The notes under the pieces are model-generated. The model saw only the letters and a program-made list of their open reading frames with translations. It was not told where the DNA came from and did no database searches. Shown piece by piece: positions 42,457 through 52,088 of a stretch of DNA of 64,000 nt. Position 1 is the first letter of the stretch; each line of letters opens with the position of its first letter. This DNA is from an uncultured Bacilli bacterium (GTDB taxonomy: Bacteria > Bacillota_I > Bacilli_A > RF39 > UBA660). The translations under genes were made by a program, and so were the position numbers. The DNA lies in contig CAKOOS010000005.1 of NCBI GenBank assembly GCA_934098735.1, positions 7,540 to 71,539 on the forward strand. Direction: 5' to 3'.

Positions 42457-44325
42457 ATGTTTGATTGTATAGTTGTTGGTGGTGGTCATGCTGGAATCGA
42501 AGCCTCTCATATAGCTGCCAAAATGGGATGTAAAACATTACTAGTAACAGGAAATATAAAAAATATTGGTGATATGCCATGTAATCCATCTATTGGAGGG
42601 ACTGCTAAAGGAATAATTGTACGTGAAGTAGATGCTCTCGGAGGATTAATGGGCAAAATTGCAGATAAATCCCATTTACAAATAAAAATGTTAAATAACT
42701 CTAAGGGCCCAGCTGTAAGAAGCTTAAGAGCTCAAGCAGATAAAATAACATATCCACAAAATATGCAAAATTATTTAAGTAAAATGGAAAATTTAACTAT
42801 TAAAGAAGCAATTATAGAAGACTTAATTTTAGAAAATGGAGTTGTTAACGGTGTTATTACTGAAGATGGTGAAAAAATATACGGAAAAACAGTTATTTTA
42901 ACAACAGGAACATATTTGTGTGGCAATATTTTAGTGGGTAGTGAGAATACCCCTGGAGGACCTCACGGTGAAAAAAGAAGTAATTATTTATCGCAAAAAT
43001 TAAAAGAATATGGTTTAAAAATACTTAGACTTAAAACTGGGACCCCACAAAGAATAAAAAAAGATTCTATTGACTTTAGTGTCATGCAAAAAGAAAATGG
43101 GGATAATACACTTTGGACATTTTCTTATGACGATAAACCTTCTTATAATGTTGATGAACAAAGCTCTTGTTATTTATTGTATACTAATGAAAAAACTCAT
43201 CAAATAATTAGAGATAATTTAGATAAATCAGCAATGTATGGAGGATATGCAACAGGTGTTGGACCTAGATATTGTCCATCTATTGAAGATAAAATAGTGC
43301 GCTTTAGTGATAAAGAAAGGCATCAATTGTTTCTTGAACCAGAAAGTTTATATTATGATGATTGGTATTTACAAGGTTTTTCAACTAGCATGCCAAGAGA
43401 TATTCAGTTACAAATGGTTCATAGTTTGCATGGTCTTGAAAATGCCATTATAACTAAATATGCCTATGCAATTGAATACGATGCCATAGATCCGTTGCAA
43501 ATTAAGCCTTCATTAGAAAATAAAATAATTGGTAATCTTTTTACAGCAGGTCAAATAAATGGTACGAGTGGTTATGAAGAAGCTGCAGGTCAAGGAATAA
43601 TTGCAGGAATAAATGCCGTTTTAAAAGTTCAAGGAAAAAAACCCCTTATTTTAAAAAGAAGTGACGCTTATATCGGAGTTTTAATTGATGATTTAGTTAC
43701 AAAAGGAACTATTGAACCATATCGTATGTTAACAAGTAGGGCAGAATTTCGCCTTCTTTTAAGATCTGATAACGCCGATTTACGTTTGAGACATCTAGCT
43801 AAAGAAATAGGAACTATTAATGATGAACAATATCAAAGATTACTAACAAAAGAAAAAAATATTAAAGAACTAACAGAATATTTAAAAAATAATGTCTTGC
43901 ATTTAACAGATGAAGTGAAGAGTATTTTTTCAAGAGAAAATAAAAATATTCCTTTAACTGGAATAAACTATTATGATTTATTAAAAAGACCAGAAATAGA
44001 TTTAAAATTTATAGAAAATTTTATAACATTAGATTATTCTGATGAAGTAAAAGAACAAGTAGAAATAAATGCTAAATATTCTGGATATATACAAAAAGCC
44101 TATAAAGAAGTTGAAAAATTATTAAAACTTGAAGATAAACAAATTCCTGATGATATTGATTATAAAAAAGTTACCAATCTTGCTAGCGAAGCTAAGCAAA
44201 AACTTGAAAAGATAAGACCAAAAACTATCGCTCAAGCTTCAAGAATTAGTGGAGTTAATCCTGTTGATATATCAGTTTTGACTGTTTACTTAAAAAAGGA
44301 ATATAGTAAAGATGACAATAAATGA
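42457..44325 (+). CDS. mnmG: tRNA uridine 5-carboxymethylaminomethyl modification enzyme MnmG
   Basis: The 622-residue FAD enzyme starts MFDCIVVGGGHAGIEASHIAAKMG (dinucleotide-binding GGGHAG) and carries CNPSIGGTAKG, PGGPHG, RYCPSIEDK and the C-terminal SRISGVNPVDISVL. It partners with MnmE. The start is ATG 42457 with GTAGGTAAT upstream; a longer frame inside mnmE is ignored. Its end overlaps the rsmG start by 14 bp. Confidence 0.96.
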   Translation: MFDCIVVGGGHAGIEASHIAAKMGCKTLLVTGNIKNIGDMPCNPSIGGTAKGIIVREVDALGGLMGKIADKSHLQIKMLNNSKGPAVRSLRAQADKITYPQNMQNYLSKMENLTIKEAIIEDLILENGVVNGVITEDGEKIYGKTVILTTGTYLCGNILVGSENTPGGPHGEKRSNYLSQKLKEYGLKILRLKTGTPQRIKKDSIDFSVMQKENGDNTLWTFSYDDKPSYNVDEQSSCYLLYTNEKTHQIIRDNLDKSAMYGGYATGVGPRYCPSIEDKIVRFSDKERHQLFLEPESLYYDDWYLQGFSTSMPRDIQLQMVHSLHGLENAIITKYAYAIEYDAIDPLQIKPSLENKIIGNLFTAGQINGTSGYEEAAGQGIIAGINAVLKVQGKKPLILKRSDAYIGVLIDDLVTKGTIEPYRMLTSRAEFRLLLRSDNADLRLRHLAKEIGTINDEQYQRLLTKEKNIKELTEYLKNNVLHLTDEVKSIFSRENKNIPLTGINYYDLLKRPEIDLKFIENFITLDYSDEVKEQVEINAKYSGYIQKAYKEVEKLLKLEDKQIPDDIDYKKVTNLASEAKQKLEKIRPKTIAQASRISGVNPVDISVLTVYLKKEYSKDDNK

Positions 44326-45031
44326 GTTTATAGAAAGTGTTAAAAAGCTGGGAATTAAAATAAGTGATGAAGAGTTAAATAAATTGGACATTTATGTCAA
44401 ATTTTTATTAGAGTATAACGAGCACACTAATTTGACTGCCATAAAAAAAGAAGAAGATGTTTATTTAAAGCATTTTTATGATAGTTTAACAATAAGTTAC
44501 GTCATTAATTTGGAAGAGGAAAAAATTCTTTTAGATATCGGAACAGGGGCAGGTTTTCCAGGTATGATTTTAAAAATATTTTTTCCAAATTTAAAAGTAA
44601 CCCTTTTAGATAGTAATAATAAAAAAACAAAATTTTTAGAGAAACTAAGAGATAAGCTAAACTTAAATGACGTCGAAATAATAAATGACAGAGTAGAAAA
44701 TCTAGCTAAAACACGTTTAAATTATTATGATGTTGTAACCGCTAGAGCAGTTACTAACATGACTGTTTTAACTGAACTTGCTATGCCACTTGTTAAAGAA
44801 GAAAAATATTTTATAGCACTAAAGGGAAGTAATATAAATGAAATTGAAGATAGCTATTATGCTATTTCTGTAATGCATGGAAAAATAGTAAAATCTAAAG
44901 AATTTGAATTAGCTAAAGAAGCTGGAAAAAGAAATATAGTAAAAATTAAAAAGCTTAATAAGACAAATATAAATGAAATAAGATCTTATGATAAAATTAT
45001 TAAAAAGCCGTTGCAAAAAAAGATTAAATAG
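44312..45031 (+). CDS. rsmG: 16S rRNA (guanine527-N7)-methyltransferase RsmG
   Basis: This 239-residue methyltransferase has the opening LDIYVKFLLEYNEHTNLTAI, SAM motif LLDIGTGAGFPGMIL, and the RsmG text ARAVTNMTVLTELAMPLV. It methylates G527 of 16S rRNA; loss gives low-level streptomycin resistance. It follows mnmG by overlap and precedes the Noc-like gene, as in Bacillus. Confidence 0.95.
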   Translation: MTINEFIESVKKLGIKISDEELNKLDIYVKFLLEYNEHTNLTAIKKEEDVYLKHFYDSLTISYVINLEEEKILLDIGTGAGFPGMILKIFFPNLKVTLLDSNNKKTKFLEKLRDKLNLNDVEIINDRVENLAKTRLNYYDVVTARAVTNMTVLTELAMPLVKEEKYFIALKGSNINEIEDSYYAISVMHGKIVKSKEFELAKEAGKRNIVKIKKLNKTNINEIRSYDKIIKKPLQKKIK

Positions 45032-45062
45032 TTTAGAATAAAAGATGATAGGGTTGATAGAT

Positions 45063-46172
45063 GTGAATAATATGCAAATGGAAAATACCGTTTTACAAGT
45101 TCCTATAGAGGATATAATACCAAACCGTTTTCAACCACGGTTATCTTTTGATGATTCTTCTTTAAATGATTTAGCCTCATCAATTAAACAACATGGAATA
45201 ATTCAACCTCTTGTTTTAAGAAGAAAAAATGACAAATATGAAATAATTGCGGGAGAAAGAAGATATAAAGCTGCGCGTATGGCTGGTTTAATTACTGTTC
45301 CTGCTATAATATCAAATTTAGACGATAATGCTTCAGCAGAAGTTGCAATCGTAGAAAATATTCAAAGAAAAGATTTAACAGCAATTGAAGAAGCAAAATC
45401 TTATCAAGCTCTTTTAGATAAAGGCTATATGACACAAGAAGAATTAGCTCGCAAGATGGGCTTATCACAGTCAGCAATTTCTAATAAACTTAGGTTACTT
45501 TCACTTGATGAAGAAGTACAAAATGCTATACTTGCTGAAAAAATATCTGAAAGACATGCTAGAACACTTTTAAAAGTTCCGAGTCATGAAAAACAAAAAG
45601 AATTATTAAATAAAGTAATCAAAGAAAGAATGACAGTTAAACAATTAGAAGATGAAATAAAAAAGAATGAAGGAAGTGCAAAAGAAGTGAATCAAGAAGA
45701 AATTCCGATTATAAATTCAACTCCAGATATTAACAATGTTATAAATAATTCAGTAGATATTAATAAAATTACTAATAGTCCAGAGGAATTATTTACGGAA
45801 GAAGTAACTCCAAAAACTGTAACTCCTGAAAAATTCTTTTCTAATCCCGAAAAAATGCCTAATAAATTCTTTAATTTTTTGGAAGATACAGCAGCTAATA
45901 TGAACGTTCATGAAGAAATTCCTATTATTGAAATTGCACCAGAAGAAAAAACAAAAGATAATAATTCAATTACAAAAACTGATAATATTGAAATGTTAGA
46001 TGATTTTATAGTTCCAACAACAGCTGAAGTAAAAGTAGAAGATGACTACTTAGATTCAGTATTAAAGACTATTCGTGGATTAAATTTAGATAGTGATAAA
46101 GTAGTTGTTAAGGAAATGAATTTACCAACAGAATATCATATCAATATCATTATAAAAAAAGATAAAATCTAG
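45063..46172 (+). CDS. noc: Noc-type nucleoid occlusion protein (ParB/Spo0J family)
   Basis: This ParB-family protein has PNRFQPR, GIIQPL, the CTP-binding GERRYKAAR (64-72) and ENIQRKDLT, and a helix-turn-helix MGLSQSAISNKLRLLSL. At the sites that separate Noc from ParB it has Q136, K142 and R164, all Noc-type, and S147 where Noc usually has Lys. It lies right after rsmG as noc does in Bacillus, and perfect or near-perfect Noc sites occur at 27.8 kb. It differs in lacking the short Phe-rich membrane-binding N-terminus and in having a long acidic Asn/Pro/Glu-rich linker (about 202-325). The start is taken as GTG 45063 after AGGGTTGATAGAT; ATG 45045 is possible. No soj or spo0J follows. Confidence 0.78.
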   Translation: MNNMQMENTVLQVPIEDIIPNRFQPRLSFDDSSLNDLASSIKQHGIIQPLVLRRKNDKYEIIAGERRYKAARMAGLITVPAIISNLDDNASAEVAIVENIQRKDLTAIEEAKSYQALLDKGYMTQEELARKMGLSQSAISNKLRLLSLDEEVQNAILAEKISERHARTLLKVPSHEKQKELLNKVIKERMTVKQLEDEIKKNEGSAKEVNQEEIPIINSTPDINNVINNSVDINKITNSPEELFTEEVTPKTVTPEKFFSNPEKMPNKFFNFLEDTAANMNVHEEIPIIEIAPEEKTKDNNSITKTDNIEMLDDFIVPTTAEVKVEDDYLDSVLKTIRGLNLDSDKVVVKEMNLPTEYHINIIIKKDKI

Positions 46173-46195
46173 AAGACTTTGCTTCTAGATTTTTT
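46164..46195. terminator. Bidirectional terminator between the noc-like gene and the PH-like gene
   Basis: A 12-bp stem (46164-46175 with 46182-46193, loop ACTTTG) with A and T runs at the two ends. The noc stop codon lies in the left arm. Confidence 0.82.
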
Positions 46196-46511
46196 ATTTA
46201 TTAGTAAATTTTTGTAAGTCAAAATTATAAAGAATTATTTGTGACTCATTTATAGTAAGATAAGTATTTTCATCAGATACTTTATAATCTTTAAAGTTAT
46301 TTTTAAGTTTAAAAAGAACTTCATATTGAGGAGTAATTTGTACCATTCGTCCTTTTAAAATATTATCTTGTTCAGTATCTACAAAAAAAATTATATTCTT
46401 ATTAGTTAAAATAATTTGACTCATAAAGTAATTGTTATCAAATTTTATTTGAACATTTGCTTCTTCTTTTAAAATTTCTTCATCATTTAGTTTAAAATCA
46501 TAGTTATACAT
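46194..46511 (-). CDS. Small PH-like (bPH/GRAM-type) domain protein, uncharacterised
   Basis: The 105-residue protein begins MYNYDFKLNDEEILKEEANVQIKF and has the strand ILTNKNIIFFV, typical of bacterial PH or GRAM-like domains. No membrane segment. The start is ATG 46511 with AGTAGGTGAT upstream. It runs with the penicillin-binding protein gene (22 bp past the PBP end at 46561 lies this gene's start side) but on a counter direction to the rest of the arm. Function is unknown. Confidence 0.6.
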   Translation of the reverse strand: MYNYDFKLNDEEILKEEANVQIKFDNNYFMSQIILTNKNIIFFVDTEQDNILKGRMVQITPQYEVLFKLKNNFKDYKVSDENTYLTINESQIILYNFDLQKFTNK

Positions 46512-46560
46512 TATATCACCTACTAAAATTATATCCAATTAATGATATAATATCAATAAA

Positions 46561-48507
46561 TTAATTTTCTTCTTTACTAACATATTGAGTGGGACTTACA
46601 TTAGGTTCAGATCCCTTGACATAATAAAATAAAGTACTTTTATTTTTATTATCAGTTACATTTCCTGTTACTGCATCAAAAGGAATAGCAATTACATTTT
46701 TAGGTATTTCATACCAAGAATTGTCTTTATCTTTTAAAACATACTCAATTGTACTTGCCCATGCTTTTTTAGTTTGATTTCTAGTTTTACTTTCTACAGG
46801 TTTATTATCATCGTAACCAGTCCAAGTAATAACTAGAGCATTAGAGTCATAACCAACTATCCAGTAATCAGTATCAGTAGATCCTGTTTTTATAGCATAT
46901 TTATGAGTTAGTTTTGAAGCAATATTTAGAGCAGTTGGTGTTGTATAATCGATAAATGCTTCATTAGTCGTAGATGTTAACATTTCATTTAAAATAAAAG
47001 TATAATTGGGATTAAGCACTAATTTTCTTTCATCAACATGTTCATACAAAACATTACCATCCAAATCTTCTATTTTTTGTATAAAATATAATTCTTTCTT
47101 ATATCCACCAGAAGCAAAAGTATTATATCCAGTTGCAAAGTCTAGGATATTTATCTCACTAGTTCCAAGTGGTAAAGAAGCAACTTCAGATAGTGAGGCA
47201 TTTATTCCTGTTCGCTTAGCTACTTCGATCATTTTATCAACACCCAAAAATAAATTTGTTTTGATAGCATAAATATTATCAGATAAAGCAACTGCAGCAG
47301 CCATGGTTATATCTTTACTAGCATAAATATTTCCAGCATTTTGTGGAGAATATGTTTTGTTGTTGGATAAATGAAATGTCGTTTCCTCACTTCTAAAAGT
47401 ACTAGACATCGTCATATTGTTTTCAAGAGCAGCGTAATACAAAAAAGGTTTCATAGTTGAGCCAACTTGTCTTTTGCTTTTAAGGGCACGATTATATTGA
47501 CTTTTTGCATAATTTACACCACCAGTAAGGGCCATAACTTTTCCTGTGCTAGGCTCTACGATTACACTGGCAACTTGCAAATCATCATCTGTCAAATTTG
47601 CTAGTATATTTTCTTCTAAATTTTTTTGCACTTCTAAATCGAGATTAGTATATATTTTTAATCCTCCAGATTCTATCAAAGAAGATGGTATAGACTTTAT
47701 ATTATTTAGTTCATTTAAAACAGCATCTTGGTAATACATCACCATTTGAAGATTATTACTTTTTGTTTGACCATAAATATCTATTTTTTCTTTAAATAAG
47801 TTATTCAACATAGCTTCATCAATATAACCATTATTAAACATAGCTTGAGCTACAATTTTAGCTCTTTTAATAGATTCATCGTAATTAGAAACTGGATTAT
47901 ACCGAGATGGATTTTTAGGAATACCTGCAAGTATTATAGCTTCTTCAAGAGTTAATTCACTTGGCTTTTTATTAAAATAATAACTTGAAGCATTTACTAT
48001 TCCCATATTTCCTTGACCATAATTTATAGTATTTAAATATCCCGCAAGTATATCATCTTTATCATAATGAACCTCTAACTCTAGAGTTAAAAAAGCTTCT
48101 TCAATTTTCCTAGACCAAGTTTGATTAAAGTCTAGATAAAGATTTTTTATATATTGTTGTGATATCGTAGAGGCACCTTGAACTATACCTTTATTTTTAA
48201 TATTTATAAACATGGCTTTAGCTATTCGCATATAATCAAAGCCATTATGTTTATAAAAATTTTTATCTTCGACAGCTATAACAGCTTCAATTAAATAATC
48301 GCTTATTTCATCAATATTAGCCCATTCATTACTTCTAGATCCCTGATAAAGTAATTCGTTTTTATTATCATATATATATAAGCTACCACTTGTTTTTAGA
48401 TTTAGTTTAGGACTAAAATAAGCATAAGTATAAAGTCCCACTATTATAACCACAAAAGTAATAAATAAAAATATTAAACTTTTTATTATAAAACGCATAG
48501 TTTTCAA
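46561..48507 (-). CDS. Class A penicillin-binding protein (transglycosylase-transpeptidase)
   Basis: This 648-residue bifunctional enzyme has a membrane anchor (residues 6-28), GT51 motifs EDKNFYKHNG and GASTISQQ, and a transpeptidase with active Ser in GSTMKPF, SDN in ALSDNIYA and KTG in AIKTGSTDT. Both catalytic halves seem intact. It polymerises and cross-links peptidoglycan outside the membrane; length fits PBP1/PBP4-like forms. Start is TTG 48507 with AAGGTGATAGCTC upstream. It is on the minus strand against the rightward trend, a local inversion of direction with the PH-like gene. Confidence 0.92.
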   Translation of the reverse strand: MKTMRFIIKSLIFLFITFVVIIVGLYTYAYFSPKLNLKTSGSLYIYDNKNELLYQGSRSNEWANIDEISDYLIEAVIAVEDKNFYKHNGFDYMRIAKAMFINIKNKGIVQGASTISQQYIKNLYLDFNQTWSRKIEEAFLTLELEVHYDKDDILAGYLNTINYGQGNMGIVNASSYYFNKKPSELTLEEAIILAGIPKNPSRYNPVSNYDESIKRAKIVAQAMFNNGYIDEAMLNNLFKEKIDIYGQTKSNNLQMVMYYQDAVLNELNNIKSIPSSLIESGGLKIYTNLDLEVQKNLEENILANLTDDDLQVASVIVEPSTGKVMALTGGVNYAKSQYNRALKSKRQVGSTMKPFLYYAALENNMTMSSTFRSEETTFHLSNNKTYSPQNAGNIYASKDITMAAAVALSDNIYAIKTNLFLGVDKMIEVAKRTGINASLSEVASLPLGTSEINILDFATGYNTFASGGYKKELYFIQKIEDLDGNVLYEHVDERKLVLNPNYTFILNEMLTSTTNEAFIDYTTPTALNIASKLTHKYAIKTGSTDTDYWIVGYDSNALVITWTGYDDNKPVESKTRNQTKKAWASTIEYVLKDKDNSWYEIPKNVIAIPFDAVTGNVTDNKNKSTLFYYVKGSEPNVSPTQYVSKEEN

Positions 48508-48549
48508 GAGCTATCACCTTAAATTTAGTATGTAATTATAAAATTTATC

Positions 48550-48578
48550 TATACATTTATATTAAAGTTTGTTATAAT
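48550..48578 (+). promoter_or_regulatory. Promoter of the ywiB-argS operon
   Basis: TATACA (48550-48555), 17 bases, TATAAT (48573-48578) with upstream TG (TGTTATAAT). Confidence 0.6.
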
Positions 48579-48604
48579 GTTTTGGAAAAAACGAGGTGAA
48601 AAAC

Positions 48605-48937
48605 TTGGTTATTGACTGGCAACTTAAAAATAACGGAGAAATAGTTATAAACTCAGAAAATCAAAAAGTTAAATGTATCAATGAAATAATATATTATAAT
48701 GATGAATATGGAAATCATGAAGTAGATATTACTAAGAAAATATATCGTAAAAAAAACAATAATGAAAACATAGAAATAGATTTTGTAAATAGTTTGTTAA
48801 CTATTTCATTTGATGATAAAAATCTTAAATTTGATATAGAAACAAAATATAATATAAATGGTAATGATATAGAACTTATTTATTTTATTGGTGATGATGA
48901 AAAAGTAATTAAAATTACTAGAAAAGAGGGTATATGA
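48605..48937 (+). CDS. DUF1934 beta-barrel protein, YwiB-like
   Basis: This 110-residue protein is made mostly of predicted beta strands with many Asn/Asp/Lys. It lies directly before argS with a 4-bp overlap, the place of ywiB (DUF1934) in Bacillus. The weak sequence resemblance, size and position support that assignment. The start is TTG 48605 after GAGGTGAAAAAC, rather than GTG 48596 which overlaps the RBS. Its cellular role is not known. Confidence 0.65.
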   Translation: MVIDWQLKNNGEIVINSENQKVKCINEIIYYNDEYGNHEVDITKKIYRKKNNNENIEIDFVNSLLTISFDDKNLKFDIETKYNINGNDIELIYFIGDDEKVIKITRKEGI

Positions 48938-50541
48938 AAAATATATTAAGCAGTGTAATAAAAGAGGCTTTAAAAAAATTAAACATTGAAGAAATAGATG
49001 TAGAAATTAGCAAGCCAGCTTTAGAAGAAAATGGAGATTTTTCATCTAATGTGGCAATGAAATTAGCTAAGGTATTAAAGAGAAATCCTTCAGAAATAGC
49101 TAAGGAAATAGTTGAAAATATAAATAGTGACCAAATTATCAACATAGAAATTAAAAATCCTGGATTTATAAACTTTTTTGTTAAAAAAGATTATTTGTTA
49201 GACAATATAAATAAAGTTTTAACAGAAAAAGAAAATTATGGTAGTAGTAATATTGGCTGTGGAAAAAAAGTAAATATTGAATTTGTTAGCGCAAATCCAA
49301 CAGGAATATTGCATCTTGGAAATGCTCGTGGAGGAGCTTATGGTGACTCGTTAGCTAGAATACTAAAATTTAGTGGTTATGATGTTACAAAAGAATATTA
49401 TATTAATGATGCTGGAAATCAAATAAATAATTTAGGGTTATCAATTTTAGAAAGATACAAAGAAATATGTAATATGCCATTTAGTATTCCTGAAAATGGT
49501 TATCATGGAAAAGAAATAATTGCTATAGCGCAAAAAATATACGATGAAAATAAAGATACTTGTTTAAATAAAGATATCGAATATTTTAAAGAAATTGGTT
49601 CAAAAGAATTAATTAATCATATATTTACTGATTTAAAAGATTATAGAATAGAATATGATGTTAAAACCAGTGAAAAAGCAATAAGAGAAAAATATAAAAC
49701 AGAAGATATAATTAATAAATTAGCTGAAAATGGATATATTTATGAATTAGATGGTGCTACTTGGTTTAAATGTAGTAGTATTTTTGATGACAAAGATCAT
49801 GTTTTAATAAAAGAAGATGGTGAAATTACTTATTTTTTACCTGATATTGCATATCATCTAGATAAATATAAACGCGGCTATAATAAAATGATAGATGTTT
49901 TGGGAACTGATCATCATGGTTATGTAGCTAGGTTAAAAAGTAGTGTTAAAGCTTTGGGAGAAGATCCATTAAAACTTGAAGTAAAACTTTTACAATTAGT
50001 TAGACTAATTGAAAACGGCGAAATAGTGAAAATGAGTAAAAGAACGGGAAAATCTGTAACATTAAGAGAACTTATGGACGAAGTAGGAGTAAATGCCATG
50101 CGTTATTACTTTTCTAGATATAGTTTGGATACTCAAATGGATTTTGATTTAAATTTAGCTAAAAGTAAATCTAATGAAAACCCTGTTTTTTACGTAAGTT
50201 ATGCTTATGCTAGAATTTGCTCTATTTTAAAAGAAAAAGATTGTCATGAAAAACTTGAAAAATATATTGCATTAAATGATAAACCGTCATATAATGTTTT
50301 AGAAAAAGTTTACGAGTTTCCTGATGTTGTTAAAATGGCAGCAACAAAAGAGTTACCACATTTAATAACAAATTATGTTTATGAATTAGCAAGTTTATTT
50401 CATGCTTATTATGCTAAGAAAAAAATACTAACAGAAAACGAAGAAGAAACTTTGGAAAATTTAAATCTAATTAAGTGTGTAAAACAAACTATATTTAATG
50501 CATTAAACTTAATTGGAGTAATACCACCAGAACAAATGTAA
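48934..50541 (+). CDS. argS: Arginyl-tRNA synthetase
   Basis: The 535-residue class I synthetase has the Arg-specific N-terminal domain, HIGH-equivalent HLGN in NPTGILHLGNARGGA, NDAGNQ, a KMSKR motif (KMSKRTGKSVTLR) and the C-terminal anticodon-binding DALR-type domain. It charges tRNA(Arg). It is slightly short against Bacillus (556). The ATG overlaps the ywiB-like stop (ATGA). Confidence 0.95.
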   Translation: MKNILSSVIKEALKKLNIEEIDVEISKPALEENGDFSSNVAMKLAKVLKRNPSEIAKEIVENINSDQIINIEIKNPGFINFFVKKDYLLDNINKVLTEKENYGSSNIGCGKKVNIEFVSANPTGILHLGNARGGAYGDSLARILKFSGYDVTKEYYINDAGNQINNLGLSILERYKEICNMPFSIPENGYHGKEIIAIAQKIYDENKDTCLNKDIEYFKEIGSKELINHIFTDLKDYRIEYDVKTSEKAIREKYKTEDIINKLAENGYIYELDGATWFKCSSIFDDKDHVLIKEDGEITYFLPDIAYHLDKYKRGYNKMIDVLGTDHHGYVARLKSSVKALGEDPLKLEVKLLQLVRLIENGEIVKMSKRTGKSVTLRELMDEVGVNAMRYYFSRYSLDTQMDFDLNLAKSKSNENPVFYVSYAYARICSILKEKDCHEKLEKYIALNDKPSYNVLEKVYEFPDVVKMAATKELPHLITNYVYELASLFHAYYAKKKILTENEEETLENLNLIKCVKQTIFNALNLIGVIPPEQM

Positions 50542-50554
50542 GGAGAATGAATAT

Positions 50555-50974
50555 ATGAAATTAAAGCAAATACCTAAAGATGAATTAGAATTAATGGGAT
50601 ATGATGATATTGCTTTACTTATTTTGCAAGAAAGTGGCAAAAAAATGAAACTTCGTGATATATTTGTTAAAGTATGCGAAGTGTTAGAACTACCTAGTGA
50701 AACTGTAGATAATCAATTAATGGATTTCTTTGAACTAATGTCTATCAACAAAAAATTTATAATGTTAGATAATGGTTATTGGGATCTTCAAGCAAAACAC
50801 AAATTAGATGTTGTTTTTGAAGACGATGATGATGATGTCATAGAATCAGATGAAGATCTTGAAGAAGATGAAGACGAAATATTCTATGATAAAGAGGATG
50901 AAACAGAAGATGTAGCTGAAGATGATTTAGCTGATTTAGTAGTAGTTGATGATTTAGAAGACAACAACATGTAA
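50555..50974 (+). CDS. rpoE: DNA-directed RNA polymerase delta subunit
   Basis: The 139-residue protein has an N-terminal winged-helix HARE-HTH domain (GYDDIALLILQESGKKMKLRDIF) and a C-terminal tail made nearly wholly of Asp and Glu (residues 90-139), the mark of RpoE delta. It increases specificity and recycling of RNA polymerase in low-GC Gram-positives. TAAGGAGAATG precedes it. Its placement after argS matches Bacillus (where ywiB-argS is close to rpoE). Confidence 0.93.
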   Translation: MKLKQIPKDELELMGYDDIALLILQESGKKMKLRDIFVKVCEVLELPSETVDNQLMDFFELMSINKKFIMLDNGYWDLQAKHKLDVVFEDDDDDVIESDEDLEEDEDEIFYDKEDETEDVAEDDLADLVVVDDLEDNNM

Positions 50975-51003
50975 AGGTCCCACTTTAAGAAGGAGAATAT
51001 AAA

Positions 51004-52065
51004 ATGTTTAATAGATTAGATGCTATTGTTTTAAAATACCAAGAGCTAAAAGAAGAATTAATGAAACCAGAAATTTTAAATGACTTTAATAAACTTAAAG
51101 AATTATCTAAAGAACAAAGTAATTTAGAAGAAACTGTTTTAACTTATGAAAAATATAAAACTGCTAACAAACATCTTGAAGAAGCTAAAATGATGGAAAA
51201 TGATCCAGAATTAAAAGAAATAGCTTTAGAGGATATTTCTAGACTTGAAAAAGAAATAGAAGATCTTTACCATGAACTAGAAGTTTTATTAGTTCCGAAA
51301 GATGAAAATGATGGTAAAAATGTTATTATGGAAATAAGAGGAGCAGCAGGTGGAGATGAAGCAAATATTTTTGCTGGAGATTTATTTAGAATGTATTCTT
51401 ATTATGCCGAAGCAAATGGCTGGAAAATAGAAGTTATTCATCAAATTGAAGGAGCCAGCGGAGGTTTTTCTCAAATAGAATTTATGGTAAAGGGTGCAAA
51501 TGTTTATTCCAAATTAAAATATGAAAGTGGATCTCATCGAGTTCAAAGAATACCATCAACAGAAACTCAAGGAAGAGTACATACATCTACAGCAACTGTA
51601 CTTGTTATGCCTGAGATAGAAACGGTTAATATTGATATCAAAGAAAGTGATTTAAAAATAGATGTTTATCATTCAAGCGGAGCAGGTGGACAATCAGTAA
51701 ATACTGCCAATTCTGCTGTTAGGATTACTCATATTCCTACCGGAGTTGTAGTAACTTGTCAAACAGAAAGAAGTCAGCTTCGTAATAAGGAAAGAGCAAT
51801 GAATCTTTTAAAAATCAAAATAAATGATGAACTTATGCACAAGCAAGAAAGCGAAGTCGGAGCTACAAGAAAATCTAAAATTGGAACTGGAGATAGATCT
51901 GAAAAGATAAGAACATATAATTATCCACAAAACAGAGTAACAGATCATAGAATAAATTTCTCTACCATGACTTTAGATCGTGTAATGGATGGAGAGCTTG
52001 AACCAATAATTGAAGCTTTAATAACTGAAGATTTAAAATTAAAATTAGCTGGTATGTCATTATAA
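51004..52065 (+). CDS. prfA: Peptide chain release factor 1
   Basis: The 353-residue factor has EIRGAAGGDEANIFAGDL, the tripeptide PST region RVQRIPSTETQGRVHTS, and the catalytic GGQ in SSGAGGQSVNTANSAVRI. It releases peptides at UAA and UAG. AAGAAGGAGAATAT precedes the ATG. prmC, whose product methylates the GGQ glutamine, follows in the same order as in Bacillus. Confidence 0.96.
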   Translation: MFNRLDAIVLKYQELKEELMKPEILNDFNKLKELSKEQSNLEETVLTYEKYKTANKHLEEAKMMENDPELKEIALEDISRLEKEIEDLYHELEVLLVPKDENDGKNVIMEIRGAAGGDEANIFAGDLFRMYSYYAEANGWKIEVIHQIEGASGGFSQIEFMVKGANVYSKLKYESGSHRVQRIPSTETQGRVHTSTATVLVMPEIETVNIDIKESDLKIDVYHSSGAGGQSVNTANSAVRITHIPTGVVVTCQTERSQLRNKERAMNLLKIKINDELMHKQESEVGATRKSKIGTGDRSEKIRTYNYPQNRVTDHRINFSTMTLDRVMDGELEPIIEALITEDLKLKLAGMSL

Positions 52066-52076
52066 CCAGCTTTTTT
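52047..52076 (+). terminator. Terminator of prfA, upstream of prmC
   Basis: A 7-bp stem (AGCTGGT with ACCAGCT) is followed by six T. The prfA stop codon is in the loop. It may attenuate entry into prmC. Confidence 0.65.
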
Positions 52077-52088
52077 GAAAGGATTAAA

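Noticed and set aside
45045..46172. Naming the ParB-family gene spo0J
   Set aside because: Specificity residues and position after rsmG fit Noc better, and Noc sites are present in the window.
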